Below, piece after piece: positions 54,401-64,000 of a DNA stretch of 64,000 nt; position 1 is the first letter of the stretch, and every line of letters begins with the position of its first letter. A program made the position numbers and the translations under genes. Source of the stretch: Holtermannia corniformis (taxonomy: Eukaryota > Basidiomycota > Tremellomycetes > Holtermanniales); contig BCIJ01000001.1 in NCBI GenBank assembly GCA_001599935.1, positions 1,336,766 through 1,400,765 of the forward strand, in the 5' to 3' direction. The notes beneath the pieces were generated by a model. The model saw only the letters and a list, made by a program, of their open reading frames with translations, had not been told where the DNA came from and made no database searches.

Positions 54401-56139
54401 GCGATCCGTAACGTCCCCAAATCCAAGCCGTCCATGCCCGCACCGAGACCCAAGCTTGCCAAATGGAATTGAGGAATGAACTTGAAAACTCACTGGCTTC
54501 TGAAGATGACTCGCTTGAGCCCACCGACGTCACGCTGACGTTCTCGCTGGCGCTGACGCTGTTATAGCCGCTGTCGCTGGACGCCGCACTGGATGTTGCA
54601 TCCGTTGTGATATCCGTTAAAGCTTGCGAGGGCGCCTCTGTGCTAATCGAGGTTGGCACCTCCGTAACCGTGCTGTTGGGTGCCTCGGTGACAGTAGCGC
54701 TTGCCTCCAGGGCAGAAGACGACGACTCGCCGAGACCGATGCTGATGCCAACGCTGGCTTCGACACTGGACGTTTGCACCTCGCTGGCCGACTCTGCCGC
54801 ACTGGCTGACTCGGTCGCGCTGGGTGCTTCTGTAGCGGACGGTTCGGTGGCCGAGGGTTGAACGGCACTGGACGTCTCACTAGCACTGATAGTCACGCCT
54901 GCGCTGATGCTAATGATTGGTTCGGCGCTCGATTCCGAGGCGATAGCGCTTGGCACAGCTGACGGCTCGACTGTTGCCGCGCTTGACGTCGCTTCGGCGG
55001 TCGTGGTTGCGGTCTCGCTAGCGCTGATGCTATCCGAGCTTGAAGCCCCGATACCCAATCCGATCGAAATCAGTGGGGCTGCCGCGCTGGAGCTCGGGCT
55101 GGCAGTGACGGTCGCCGATTCCACAGAGGCGGACGTCGAAGGCTGTATCACAAGGATCGATGACAGCAGGGACTCTTCGCCGAGCAATCCGGTGCTAGCT
55201 GAGCTAGCGGGTTCCGAACTTGCTATATCGGACGCGCCTTGTGACGTTGCTGCTGTTTCAGTGCTTGACGTGACTGGGTCTTGTGCTGCTGATGAAGCGA
55301 CGGGTGAGTTGGCGGACGACGTGGCTGTGGTAGCAACCGCTTCGGGAGCAGCCGACGTCGGTGCTGCTGACGAGACCTCGATCGTAGAAGTTGACGAAGC
55401 AGATTCGGCCGTGCTTGTGCCGGCGGGGATCGAGGATGCTGCGGAAGAGCTCTCGGCCGCTGCGACGGAGCTTGACGCAGCTGCGGCTTCCGAAGAGGAC
55501 GCAGCAGCAGCAGCTGAAGAGCTGGCAGCGACTACTTCGGACGCACTGGCACTCGCAGCTACAGCGGCGGCTTGAGACGAACTCGCAGCGACACTTGCTG
55601 CCGAGGAACTGGCTACGGCTGCAGCAGATGTACTGGCAGCAGCGGCGGCGGCTTCCGACGAGCTAGCAACAGCTGCAGCAGCGGCTGAAGAACTGACCAC
55701 AGCAGCTTCGGAGGCGCTCGCGGCTGCTGCGGCCGCCGAGCTCGAGCTTGCAGCTGCCTCTGCGGCTGATGCCGACGCGACAAGGGACGAAGGCGCAGCG
55801 GCCGCGAGATCGAGGTCGAGGTCGGCGATCTGACCTACAAACAAGGGGTCAGTGCGGTCCGTGCGGGATTTGGGTTTCGAGATGAGACGGCTTTCTTCTC
55901 GCATGGTCATCAACAGAGCCTTGAAGATGATCCACACCAGAGATGAAACAGCTAATCCCTCGCAGACACTCACTGGTCAACCCGAGGTCCAAAAATTGAC
56001 GTTGTCCAACCGTACGCTGCCTGCTGCGTGCATGCTTTCTGCCAAACTCTCTCGTGCGAGTGCCATGAGCGTCTGCGAGCACGGCAAAGACGGCGAGCAG
56101 GAGGCAGACGACTAGGGCATACTTGCTGCCAGAGGGCAT
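51458..56139 (-). CDS. MSB2: Msb2-like signalling mucin
   Basis: ATG 56139 begins MPSGSKYALVVCLLLAVFAVLADAHG, a signal peptide. A ~140-nt intron joins RQFLDLGLTS to GQIADLDLD. A very long low-complexity ectodomain follows: an Ala/Ser-rich part (55800-54500), then Thr/Pro-rich TTTPP repeats with a poly-Pro run (54100-53280), then more Ser/Thr. A folded juxtamembrane part has FLLNGDGYPWLFVVNSSDATSQLLNTFPTLVATAL and TYGLQAYQPASWK, like the Msb2 positive domain. The membrane helix is DAIIGVCVGVGGVIWIALIFWIYRR, with a ~150-residue Ser/Pro-rich cytosolic tail. Msb2 senses surface cues upstream of Cdc42 and the filamentation MAP kinase pathway. A non-mucin island at ~54190-54490 interrupts the ectodomain; a GTGAGT donor at its edge suggests it may be an intron. 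Confidence 0.84.
53280..54120 (-). repeat. Thr/Pro repeat region of the mucin
   Basis: Imperfect repeats of ACGGTCACTCCACC-like units encode TPPSVTPP and TPTxTPP blocks. Positions 53320-53352 encode an uninterrupted run of about eleven prolines. Such O-mannosylated Thr/Pro regions are typical of mucins and often vary in length between strains. Confidence 0.8.
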
Positions 56140-56835
56140 GGTGCGGTGCCCGCCGCTTCTGGACGGAAAACGTTCAGTCGGAAGTGTTTACTTTGGTGTG
56201 GATGGCGGAGGGCGGGGAGGGTGGGGTCGCTTCATTGACCGAGCGTAGGATCAGCATCGTCCTCCCGATCGTCGAAGGAAGCCCAGCGTCACCGTTGGAC
56301 TCGCCGATGGCGCATGCGCAGATGCGCAGTCCAAGCTTGCAACTCACCGTTTCAACCCGCCCCTGAGCGCGATGGCTCTTTTCTACCCGTGCTCGACGGC
56401 GGCCGAGGGTGTTTTGAGTGGATGAAAAGAGCGTGGGGGTGGTGGAGGCCGGGTTCCAGCAGTGGACTGGCCGTGTTGGTGTTGTTTGAGAGTGAGAAAG
56501 GATGGTGCGGTCAAGACTGGTGCTCTGGTGCTGGTGCTGGTGCTCGTCAAAGGGGTGCAGTTTAGGTGGCGGTTACGTAACAAAGTCAACCACCACAGAC
56601 GCGTCGCTGCCGTTTCAGCTCAGCATGGGCACAATGACGGTCCTGTAGCGAGTGTGTATGCAGGTCGACCACAGGCTGATGATCAGCCCAAGGTAGCTGG
56701 TCATGCACCCATCCGCCTCTGAGGACTGCACGCGAGGCGCAGCACTCGTTCGTGCGTTTGCCACCGCCGTGAACTCTGCTTCCGCTACCACCCTTTAGCT
56801 TCCCAGCCCCCTATTTCGGTGCCCAGGCCGCCTCA
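56140..56835. other. Divergent promoter region of the mucin and the Yippee gene
   Basis: About 700 bp with no coding signal. A short CTGGTG triplet repeat lies near 56520-56550. Confidence 0.4.
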
Positions 56836-57335
56836 ATGCTCGCCAAACGCCCAGCCGCCAGCGTAGACCTGCACTATCTCCCGCGTGACTTTACAGGCTG
56901 TACTTATGCTTGTGCGCGGTGTTCCGAGACTCTCGCCATCGGCGATGAGCTCGTCTCCAAGGCTTTCAATGGGCGCTCGGGACGGGCTTAGTATGTCACT
57001 CGTCGGTACGGTGGGTACTGACACGTCTAGCCTGATGAACTCGACGTTCAACACGTGCCTGGGTAAACAGGAAGAACGCAAGCTCTTGTGAGCGGATTGC
57101 AGTGACGATTGAGCTCGCCTGAGCTAGCATCGCAGGACTGGAACGCATACCGTCGCCGATCTGCTGTGCGCGTCATGTCAAGCCAATCTCGGCTGGAAGT
57201 ATATCAGGGCTCCGTCGGGCGATCAGCGCTACAAAGAGGGTCCGCCGCTCGAGGGTCTCGGCCGGATCGAGCTGACCAGAGCCAGGGCGGTACATACTTG
57301 AGGCCGCCAAGATTGTGAAGGAGACTGGTTGGTAG
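56836..57335 (+). CDS. Yippee-like zinc-binding protein
   Basis: Four exons splice to a ~120-residue protein. Exon 1 (56836-56990 or so) gives [52 protein letters not shown]. After a GTATGT...CTAG intron comes [26 protein letters not shown]...CGCAG intron leads to [22 protein letters not shown] and DQRYKEG. A last GTCCGC...CCAG intron gives [18 protein letters not shown] 57333-57335. The two C-x-x-C pairs (CARC and CASC), [21 protein letters not shown] and KEGRYILE are the hallmark of Yippee proteins, which bind one zinc. In fungi the role includes GID/CTLH-associated (Moh1-like) proteins. All junctions restore family sequence exactly. No exon is long enough to stand out as an ORF. Confidence 0.9.
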
Positions 57336-57470
57336 GAGGAATGCTTGCTGACGAGATCTCTTGAATCGGGTGGTACAGGCGTTGTAATGTAGTGAATGTT
57401 GGATTGTGAAAGTCTCATCCATTTCGGTCATTGAAAGAGGTGAGGCGATCCATGCAATGCGATACAATGA

Positions 57471-58562
57471 CTAAGCCGGCGGCGGCGCGACCAGTTTATG
57501 GCTCTTCTTGGCCAACTCGTAGTTCTCAAACCCTTGCGATTTTTGCACCACGTCGTCGTTCGCGTCTGGTTCCAAGTCGCCTCGCTCGTTGCGCCGGGCC
57601 CTGCGACCGTCAGTCTGCTGCCGTAGAGACAGAGACGGCGACTCGACCTACTTGAAGAACGTGTAGCTCAGCACGACGTCGTCTAGATCATCCATCTGCG
57701 GGTCATCGCAGATGTCCCGATCGATGAAGAAGAAGACGGGTAGGTCCACCTCCTCGCCCGCACGGATCTTTTGCTCTTCAAAGCAGAAACACTCGACTTT
57801 GGCAAAGTACGGCGCGACCTGTCGCTCAGCCCAGTTCCTTGCGGTACGTTGCTGTCCTCACCTTTTGCGGAGTCATGTTATAGGTCGCAATCCCAACCAA
57901 GTCTTTGCTGCCCGTGTTCTTGGCAGTGTAGAACGCCAACGCGGTCTCGCCCGGCAACACCCGCACGCTCCGTGTTTGAGGCTCGAATGACCACGGCAGG
58001 GTATCGGCCGCTGTCGCCTCAAAGTGTACAGTGATGCGTTTTCGTTGCGCGCTCTCGGGCGAGGGATACAGCCGATCGGGTGTGAATCGGGACGAGTCGG
58101 TCATTGGTGCTCCACCGAATCCAGTTGCAGAGCAGAATGCTCGGTAGAGTGGCACCGCAGCGTATGTGAAGCCGAGCGCCAGAATCATCTATGCGGTGTC
58201 AGAGCCTATGTCCCATCAAACCAGAAATCACCCACGGTCCCCGCGGCGTAGATGACGATGCTCTTGTTGCGGTCATTACGCTCCTTGTAGAGCTTCTGCC
58301 GCGACTCGGCCATAGCTTGCCGAGCTCGATCAAGTCCAGCACTCTGCGATGAAGATGTCGAGGCCGAGCTTTGGGCCGGAGTCTGCACTCGTCGCGGTCC
58401 CGAGGTGTGCAGGGACGCAAAAGGGGATCGAGGCTTTGCTCGACATGAGTGATGCTGGAACGTAGTCAGCTCGCTGAAGCCGACTTGCATGATATCCCTC
58501 ACAGTCGCCTGGCAGCCTGTCCTTACCAGCCTCCCAAAGCATGTTCTAGGTGCCGACATCAC
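57471..58562 (-). CDS. COX11: Cytochrome c oxidase assembly protein Cox11
   Basis: ATG 58562 begins MMSAPRTCFGRL. Removing a GTAAGG...TTCCAG intron joins HHSCRAKPRSPFASLHTSGPRR, a plausible mitochondrial targeting region. A coiled stretch (RQKLYKERNDRN) leads to the membrane helix IVIYAAGTMILALGFTYAAVPLYRAFC. The intermembrane-space domain has [68 protein letters not shown] and DLPVFFFIDRDICDDP. The CFCF motif and the earlier Cys supply the copper ligands. Cox11 delivers copper to the CuB site of Cox1. The end is VAPPPA, TAG 57471-57473. The protein matches the usual family length. The gene is convergent with the Yippee gene (135 bp gap). Confidence 0.92.
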
Positions 58563-58704
58563 TGCAACTGATACAGCTCAATCGCTCGCAACTCGGAAAA
58601 GTCACCCCTCCACGGACAGTGCTCGGCAGTCCGTGAACGTAGCGTGTCTCACGGTGCCTGCGTGCATGTGCGCAACTCCCACTCATCCAAGAGCTGCAGC
58701 GACC

Positions 58705-60114
58705 ATGAGCACAATCTTTGACCCTGCGGTAGGGCACGCACAAGATGTACCGACGTTTGATACTGCTTTGAGCACTGTCGAGCTCGAGGGCTTGGTCGTG
58801 CTCGTCCTTGGTATGCCAAGGGTCCTTCCAGATGGCACTGATGCCATGCAGGTGATTCGCAGCTTGCGCTCGAGGCTGTCGAGAAGGCTAAGATCGGAGG
58901 GTGAGCTGACATGTAAGGCCGAGGATTGTGATTGATCCGAGGTAGAGCCAAAGTATTGCACGCCACAACTGGCATCGCAGAAGGGTCCGTGCCCCACTAC
59001 GCCGTAACTGCAGCTTAAAGCTCACGGTCCTCTAGGCTCTCCTCAACCGCATTGGATCCTACAAGCTACGAAAGCTATGTCGCTGCATTCCAGCAGATCA
59101 AGACGCAGCATGGTGCGATCGACATCGTCATCGCGGGCTTCGCGATCCCAGCCAAGGGTGTGTTGAGTACCTCCCCATTCTTGGCTCATGTCACGCAGAC
59201 TTGTCTGAAACGGGAAGCACCAAGCCTGTCGTGGATGCTGCCATCATTCCGTACATTCACACGGCCAAGCTGGCACTGTATCACTTCCGGCGTGACCTCC
59301 GGCGACGCAAGCCGAATCAGCGTCTGGTGCAGCTGATCACGACAAGTAAGTATTCATTCCACTCTAGCCAGCGTTGGCACTGATGATCTGAATGTAGGTG
59401 AGCTTGGTGGTGAAGGCGACCCAGTCGACTCAGCCGTCGGTCAGTCTCAGTTTTATGTGCGATCATAGCTGACGCGATCAGCCATGTCAATCCTTGGTTT
59501 CTACCGTAGCGTCATCTATCATTGGAATGTCGGCGGGTCCTGGTAAGTGACTCGAGCCCGTGTGGCTGAATCTTGCCTACGATGCCACCTCAGGTTCGAC
59601 TTGGTCGCTGCGCCCAGCAAGCCAAGCAAACAGGAAATTGGTAAGTGTATCGGTGCTTTTGCCTCGCGAGCTGACGACAGTCAGAACTGGCCGTGTCGTC
59701 CGTGTACCAGCAGCCGACTGCAAAGAAGCCTGCCCCATCGTACGTGCCAAGCCTCGACTCAACCAGGTCAGCCGCTCATTGGCGCAGGGCCTTCCACCTA
59801 GTCGCGCGCAACCAGATCAAGGTTTTCGAATCGACTTATGGATGTATCATACGGCCGCATGCGTATGGCGGTCTGCGCAAGCGCTTTAACCGCGTCATTT
59901 GGTACGCTACTTGTCTGTGACGGGCCTTGGCTGACACGGCAGGGTCAAACACAACCTGCTCAACTTCAAAGTCCGCCACGGTTCGACGGTTCGCCTAGCC
60001 GCGTTGCTCGTCCCCGTGGCACTGGCCGGAGCGTGGTGGACAGAGTCGTATCAGTTCAAGCCTATTTGGGCTCTGGTCGGCGCTTGGGCGTTTGTCAAGG
60101 CGCTTGTGGCCTAA
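58705..60114 (+). CDS. SDR-like NAD(P)-binding protein with degenerate motifs, membrane C-terminus
   Basis: Several exons from ATG 58705 give MSTIFDPA, then LEGLVVLVLGGDSQLALEAVEKAKIGGAKVLHATTG. Next come DPTSYESYVAAFQQIKTQHGAIDIVIAGFAIPAKG and AAIIPYIHTAKLALYHFRRDLRRRKPNQRLVQLITTS. The hydrophobic beta strand, the GAIDIVI block and the serine-containing strand follow the short-chain dehydrogenase fold. However, the glycine-rich TGxxxGxG motif is replaced by GGDSQLAL, and the expected Y-x-x-x-K falls in a divergent GFYRSVIYHWN. The C-terminus has two hydrophobic segments (LAALLVPVALAGAWW and WALVGAWAFVKALVA), stop TAA 60112-60114. The membrane end recalls 3-ketodihydrosphingosine reductase-like SDRs. 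It may be catalytically inactive. Confidence 0.55.
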
Positions 60115-60213
60115 TGTGCACTGTTGACGACTGTGATGAACCTTTACATGTTTCATGAACAAGTATACAACAACAGGATCATACAACTTGTCGTGCCGTC
60201 TGCATCCCTCCTC

Positions 60214-60510
60214 TCAGAACCAGTTCTTCAGACTGCGCGGCTTCTTCTCGACCGCCGCCTCGGCTTCTCTCAGCCTCGCTGCACGGACGAGCACGCGCTC
60301 TTCCCGGCTCAGCGCCGTTCCGCGCGCTTGAACCGAGCCGAATGTGTGTTCTTGCCGTCCCTCTTGCTGCAGGTAGCGCATGCAAGCGAGATCGATGGGT
60401 GGTGGGGTGTAAAAGGTAGGGATGCGGATGTGGGAGGTACGAGACGAGGACGTGGCTGCGGAAGACGAGGACGGGGTTGGGGACGTGCAGCGAGAGGAAG
60501 AGGCAGACAT
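60214..60510 (-). CDS. Small unknown protein, Arg/Glu-rich
   Basis: This is a 98-residue intronless ORF from MSASSSRCTSPTPSSS (ATG 60510). The first third is Ser/Thr-rich. Then comes HIRIPTFYTPPPIDLACMRYLQQEGRQ and a helical, charged end RGTALSREERVLVRAARLREAEAAVEKKPRSLKNWF. A TATATA lies about 100 nt upstream on the same strand (60613-60618). The C-terminal helix pattern suggests a real protein. No known domain was recognised. The function is unknown; a small mitochondrial or nuclear protein is possible. Confidence 0.5.
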   Translation of the reverse strand: MSASSSRCTSPTPSSSSAATSSSRTSHIRIPTFYTPPPIDLACMRYLQQEGRQEHTFGSVQARGTALSREERVLVRAARLREAEAAVEKKPRSLKNWF

Positions 60511-61757
60511 TGTGTCTGTTTGTGTTTATGTATGGATTTGACTTGTGCTTGGTGTGCTTCGAGATTGCTCTGCTCGAGTACGATGCTCCTTCTACCCCAT
60601 CCCGGCATACGCTATATACATCTCCTCCACCCTTCAGCTGTCAGGTCCATGTCGCGAAAGGCAAACCTTTCACACACATGTCCGTTGCGGATGCGGCGCT
60701 GACAGGTGTCCTTTGCGCTGACAGCTCGATCGGCGCCGCTGCTTACAAAAGGCTTCTGACCGCGTTTGATCAGCCCAAGGGGCCTTTGCCAGCGCGACGC
60801 GAGCTTGACAGCCGGACAATAGGCTGCTTTAGCTCTCGTGAAACACGGGTACCAGCTTTCGTCAAAGCGAGCCTCAGAGCAAAGGATGCCGCTGGCTGAA
60901 GCCAGCGTGTTCTGCGCCGGCGGCTATACACTTGTCAAAGGCATCAGTGCTTTGCCGTTTACAAAGCTGCCGGTGGCGACTTGACGCTCAAGGGGCACCT
61001 CTGATCAGGTGTCTGCAGCTGAGCGTGCCTCATACCCATACAGAGACTTCTTGATAGCGAACAGCACAATGTGCTCTCCTGCACGGCGGCTATGTAGCAA
61101 GATGACGTTGCTGCAACGCATAGTCTTGCGATCGCCACTGCCCGTTCCGGTCTGATCCGACCGGCTTCGGCCGACTCTACCCGGATCATTGCGAACCGGG
61201 CGGCCGTATCGTGCTGCTATCAGATAGCCAGGCTTTCTTTCATCCTACATACATCTGGCCGGCGATGAACAGAGTTGAGCTGAGTTATAGTATTATTGTC
61301 AAGCCTGCATGCAGTAGCGGCCATTCATACAGTTGATCAGCGAAACCCTACAGGGTCAGACGTATATGACGCAAAAAGCACATGAATCCTTGTGAAACAC
61401 CGGCTGTCAAGTCCCCGCCCCAAAGAAATGCTGGGGCCGAGCGTATTTCGAGCACGAGCCAACATGTTGCAGGAGCACGACCCGCCCTCGGCTTGGCCGC
61501 CTTTCGCACTGCCGCTTGTGGCTACACTTCTTGCTTGCTCACTAGACACGCACGAGCGGCGTGTCTGCAGACACCCTACGGCTTTCGGGTAGCATCTCAA
61601 CCCCACAGTTCACCATCGCCTAACCCTTTCCCGGTCGGCTCCATTGACCCTGATGTCTTTCGGTACAAGTTTTCCGGGCCGTCCGGTCGCAATCTCTATT
61701 CACTCGTCAAAAGTTCATCCCAGCTTGCATCTTGGTTCGACGCCTACTCAACTTAGC
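60511..61757. other. Gene-free region
   Basis: About 1.25 kb. ORFs on both strands (60477-60899, 60954-61189, 61337-61756) lack recognisable sequence. The region contains no clear splice-linked family motif. Confidence 0.4.
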
Positions 61758-62276
61758 ATGGGCGCAGAGGCTTCCAAGATTCAACCGCCTGTGCCCGCTC
61801 CCACTTCTACCCCTTCCTCGCCTACCTTTCCACCGCGCGAAACAAACAAGTCGCAGTTCAAGCTGGTGCAAGCTCAGCGCTCACCGCGGCGCTCGGAAGA
61901 GATGCCTCCTCCTCCCCTTCCCGCCTACTCGCGAAAGCGCTCACACAGCCCACCAAGGGTAGCGCCGGCACCCTACATGGTTGCACTCAGCGGGTGGCCA
62001 CAACCGACGTATGCGGCTCCCGTGCATACCCAAACTCCTCATCTCCCCACTGCCCACCCCTACGCACGTCCGCCGCCCGTACGCACAGTACAACAACCCT
62101 ATACCCCATTCGCCGAGCCCCCGTGTATCCCACTGGAGGGACGCCAATCAGCACCCGTATCTCGGCAAAGCTCGCTATCAGCCATGCGCTCAAGCGCAAT
62201 CAAGCGAAGCGCAAGCGGCGTCGCTCTTGAAAAGTGGCGACAAGAGAACAATGGTCGAGTTGCGACAAGGTCTTGA
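61758..62276 (+). CDS. Unknown Pro/Ser-rich protein with predicted N-myristoylation
   Basis: This intronless ORF of 172 residues begins MGAEASKIQPPVPAP. Gly at position 2, with Ser at 6 and Lys at 7, fits the N-myristoylation signal. The rest is disordered and rich in Pro, Ser and Arg, with stretches such as SRKRSHSPPRVAPAPY and PYARPPPVRTVQQPYTPF. The C-terminus has SRQSSLSAMRSSAIKRSASGVALEKWRQENNG, with possible basophilic kinase sites (RQSS, KRSAS). If lipidated it would sit on a membrane as a small adaptor or regulator. No domain was recognised. The overlapping frames are also open over part of this length, so coding is likely but not certain. Confidence 0.6.
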   Translation: MGAEASKIQPPVPAPTSTPSSPTFPPRETNKSQFKLVQAQRSPRRSEEMPPPPLPAYSRKRSHSPPRVAPAPYMVALSGWPQPTYAAPVHTQTPHLPTAHPYARPPPVRTVQQPYTPFAEPPCIPLEGRQSAPVSRQSSLSAMRSSAIKRSASGVALEKWRQENNGRVATRS

Positions 62277-62280
62277 GAGG

Positions 62281-64000
62281 TCACACTAGCATATCTTGGA
62301 ACGTTGTATGAATACGCATGTAATGATGTATCTGTGATGGCTGTATGATACAACGGCGACCTGGCTTCTGTTCGTCACCGCCCGGCTCCCCAGTCCTCGT
62401 CTGCATCGTCTTGCCAATTGAGCTCGGCTCTGTACAGACGTCAGCGCGCGAACGGGACAAGGTTGACACTTGCGATCGTCGTCGCCGCCGACTCTGGCGC
62501 TCACGCCGAACAGCAACAAAGACGCTCAAGCCGAGCGCAACGAAGCACATGACGGTCGAGAACTCGAAGGCGGTTGCGTAGCACGAGGACCCGATGATAC
62601 CTGTGCGGTCATGAGTTCAGAGCCGTACACGATCCGCCATACATACAGTCATGAGAGTGGTCGTTGGGGTCGAGAATGACCGCGCCGCCGCGAGCGACAA
62701 GCCTGCGCATCCGGTTGATCGCTTGGTCTGCAGGCGATCCCACCTTGCCGAGCTAACTCTCTGTCAGCACCACACACCATATACGTTGGTGGACTCACCG
62801 TGTGCGAGTCATAGACGCGACCAAACACGAGGTTGAGCAAGTTCCCGCCTAGGACTGGCGAGAGGGACGCATAGCCCCAGTTCTGCGCAAAGTGTGCTGC
62901 GGATGTCAGTCATTGAGCGCACTCCTTTTGACAACCTACAGAGTCCGAACCACTCCAGCGCAAGCATAGGCATAAGACCAAACATTCCGCCGTAGGAGAG
63001 CCCGAGCAGCGTGCTGACTTTCCATAGACCTTGGACGGACGTCTGCCCGATGGCGGCGATCTGCGAGATGATGAAAAGCGTGCTCACGAGCAGCATGAAC
63101 CAGACCTGAGTGCTTCAGTTAAGTGCCAGCAGTGCGACGTACGCGACTCACACGGCGAATACCGAAGCGAGCTTTGGCAAAGTCACTCAGACCACCCATG
63201 ATGATCCGGCCCAAGCAGTTCCAGATGCTAACGACGGCTACCTGAGTCGCCTGCCACTTTGCAACCTCTTTCAGGTCGTAGTCGATATGCCCTTGGCGCG
63301 TGAGTGCGAGCGCGAGCGTGCCGACATTGTTGATGTACATGAGGCCGACGCCGCTCAGACACGTCAGGATACCGCAAAGGATCCAGAAATCGACATGGTG
63401 CACAAGGCTGCGACCGTAGATGTCGATCACATCGGGTGAGAGAGAGTGCGAACGAATATGCTGAGGTCTCCGAGGCGGTGGTGGGGTCGCATCGCCATCG
63501 TCGTAGTGTACGCGGTGGTGCACTGGTGACCTGGAGCGTACGAGCTCGAGCGAAGTGGTGCGTGAGAGTGCGGCGTCCTCGTCGTGCGGGTGCAGGATGC
63601 CTTGAGTCGAGGCGAGGATTTCGGGTGACGTGAGGCGCACCTCTAGAACGCTGTCGTCGGTTGCGAGACGGTCGTAGCCTGATTGACTGCGACCACGCTC
63701 CCGTTCTTCTGGTTGCCAAGCTGCCGGTCGGATCGGCTGGACGAGAATCGCGCCGAGAACCATAGGAACCGCACAACCGATTGCGAGTAGCGAGAGGAAG
63801 GACGCCGTATCACCTGCAAACAGTGCATGTGACAGAAACGAGAAGAGGAAAGCCGATAGGCCGAAGCCTGCCAGGACGATCGCGGTTGCCGTCGCTCGCT
63901 GCTGGACGTTAACACAAGTCAACTTGTGAGCACTTTACTGACAGTGGTGTCGGTAAAACTCTTGGCGACCGCGTTCATAGCCCCCGTCAGACCTGCCGAC
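62281..64000 (-). CDS. Nodulin-like/MCH1-type MFS transporter, 5' end outside window
   Basis: The gene enters from the right edge. The first visible residues (about GLTGAMNAVAKSFTDTT) join, after an intron, to RATATAIVLAGFGLSAFLFSFLSHALF. A long Ser/Arg-rich cytosolic loop (residues coded at ~63720-63430) separates this from VDFWILCGILTCLSGVGLMYINNVGTLALAL. Next are VSIWNCLGRIIMGGLSDFAKARFGIRR, VSTLLGLSYGGMFGLMPMLALEWFGL, AHFAQNWGYASLSPVLGGNLLNLVFGRVYD and a last helix near FSTVMCFVALGLSVFVAV. The GxGLMYINNVG block and the final helices are typical of fungal nodulin-like MFS transporters such as Mch1. The substrate is unknown. The 3' end is ambiguous: the stop is at 62281 without, or near 62286 with, a possible last intron around 62441-62480. 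Confidence 0.83.

Noticed and set aside
52849..55575. Long plus-strand ORFs of Val/Gly and Ala/Asp composition opposite the mucin
   Set aside because: They are antisense shadows of the repetitive mucin coding sequence.
1..64000. tRNA, rRNA and CRISPR features
   Set aside because: A scan by eye for tRNA B-box-like words with a matching A-box and stems, rRNA blocks and spaced repeats found nothing convincing. A covariance-model search would settle tRNAs.

Overview
This window is nuclear DNA of a fungus, almost certainly a basidiomycete. Genes sit close together on both strands and most are cut by many short introns (about 37-60 nt) that start GTGCGT, GTGAGT or GTCAGT and end with a CTGAC-type branch site a few bases before CAG or TAG. 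Three Zn2Cys6 regulators, an Msb2-type signalling mucin, a Cdc10-type septin, Med6, a Cbf1-type bHLH protein and Dal5-like permeases are all fungal. The high intron density and moderate-to-high GC would fit a compact-genome yeast-like basidiomycete (for example Pucciniomycotina), but the species is an inference. Gene models were spliced by eye from frame continuity and family motifs, so inner exon edges are good to a few bases at best and some start codons are uncertain.

Layout. 1-301: 3' end of a DUF2231 membrane protein. 525-1060: a non-coding inverted-repeat element with perfect 50-bp ends and a perfect 8-bp target duplication, lying just upstream of a Gfo/Idh/MocA-like oxidoreductase (1261-3131). 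3194-6706 (minus): Zn2Cys6 regulator, divergent from the anaphase-promoting-complex subunit Cdc16/Cut9 (6817-9972). 10323-17110: a second Zn2Cys6 regulator, a 2-oxoglutarate/Fe(II) oxygenase and a Dal5-like permease with a GC-AG intron, possibly a small catabolic cluster. 17717-20868: a GT31 glycosyltransferase. 21017-21388: a DUF2462 protein.

21665-24559 holds four small, intronless, related orphan genes sharing the motif [YF]-x-P-x2-P-x6-Y, most with a TATA-like box about 35 nt before the ATG. This is the most novel-looking feature. 24755-38269 carries Med6, a septin, DCN1 (split by an unusually long 1.8-kb intron), a USP15/Ubp12-type deubiquitinase, an unknown Ser/Thr/Pro-rich protein and a UCH37-type deubiquitinase, so three ubiquitin/NEDD8 genes lie within about 10 kb.

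38414-43540 has a conserved fungal membrane protein, more small TATA-driven orphans, LSM6 and a Cbf1-like bHLH factor. 44521-50832 repeats the theme of regulator plus membrane protein plus permease. 51458-56139 is a large signalling mucin (Msb2-like). 56836-57335 is a Yippee protein built from four exons, too broken up to show as an ORF. 57471-58562 is COX11, 58705-60114 an SDR-like protein with degenerate catalytic motifs, followed by two small unknown genes. The window ends inside a nodulin-like MFS transporter (62281-64000).

No rRNA, convincing tRNA or CRISPR array was seen. One ambiguous base (N) lies at 40327.
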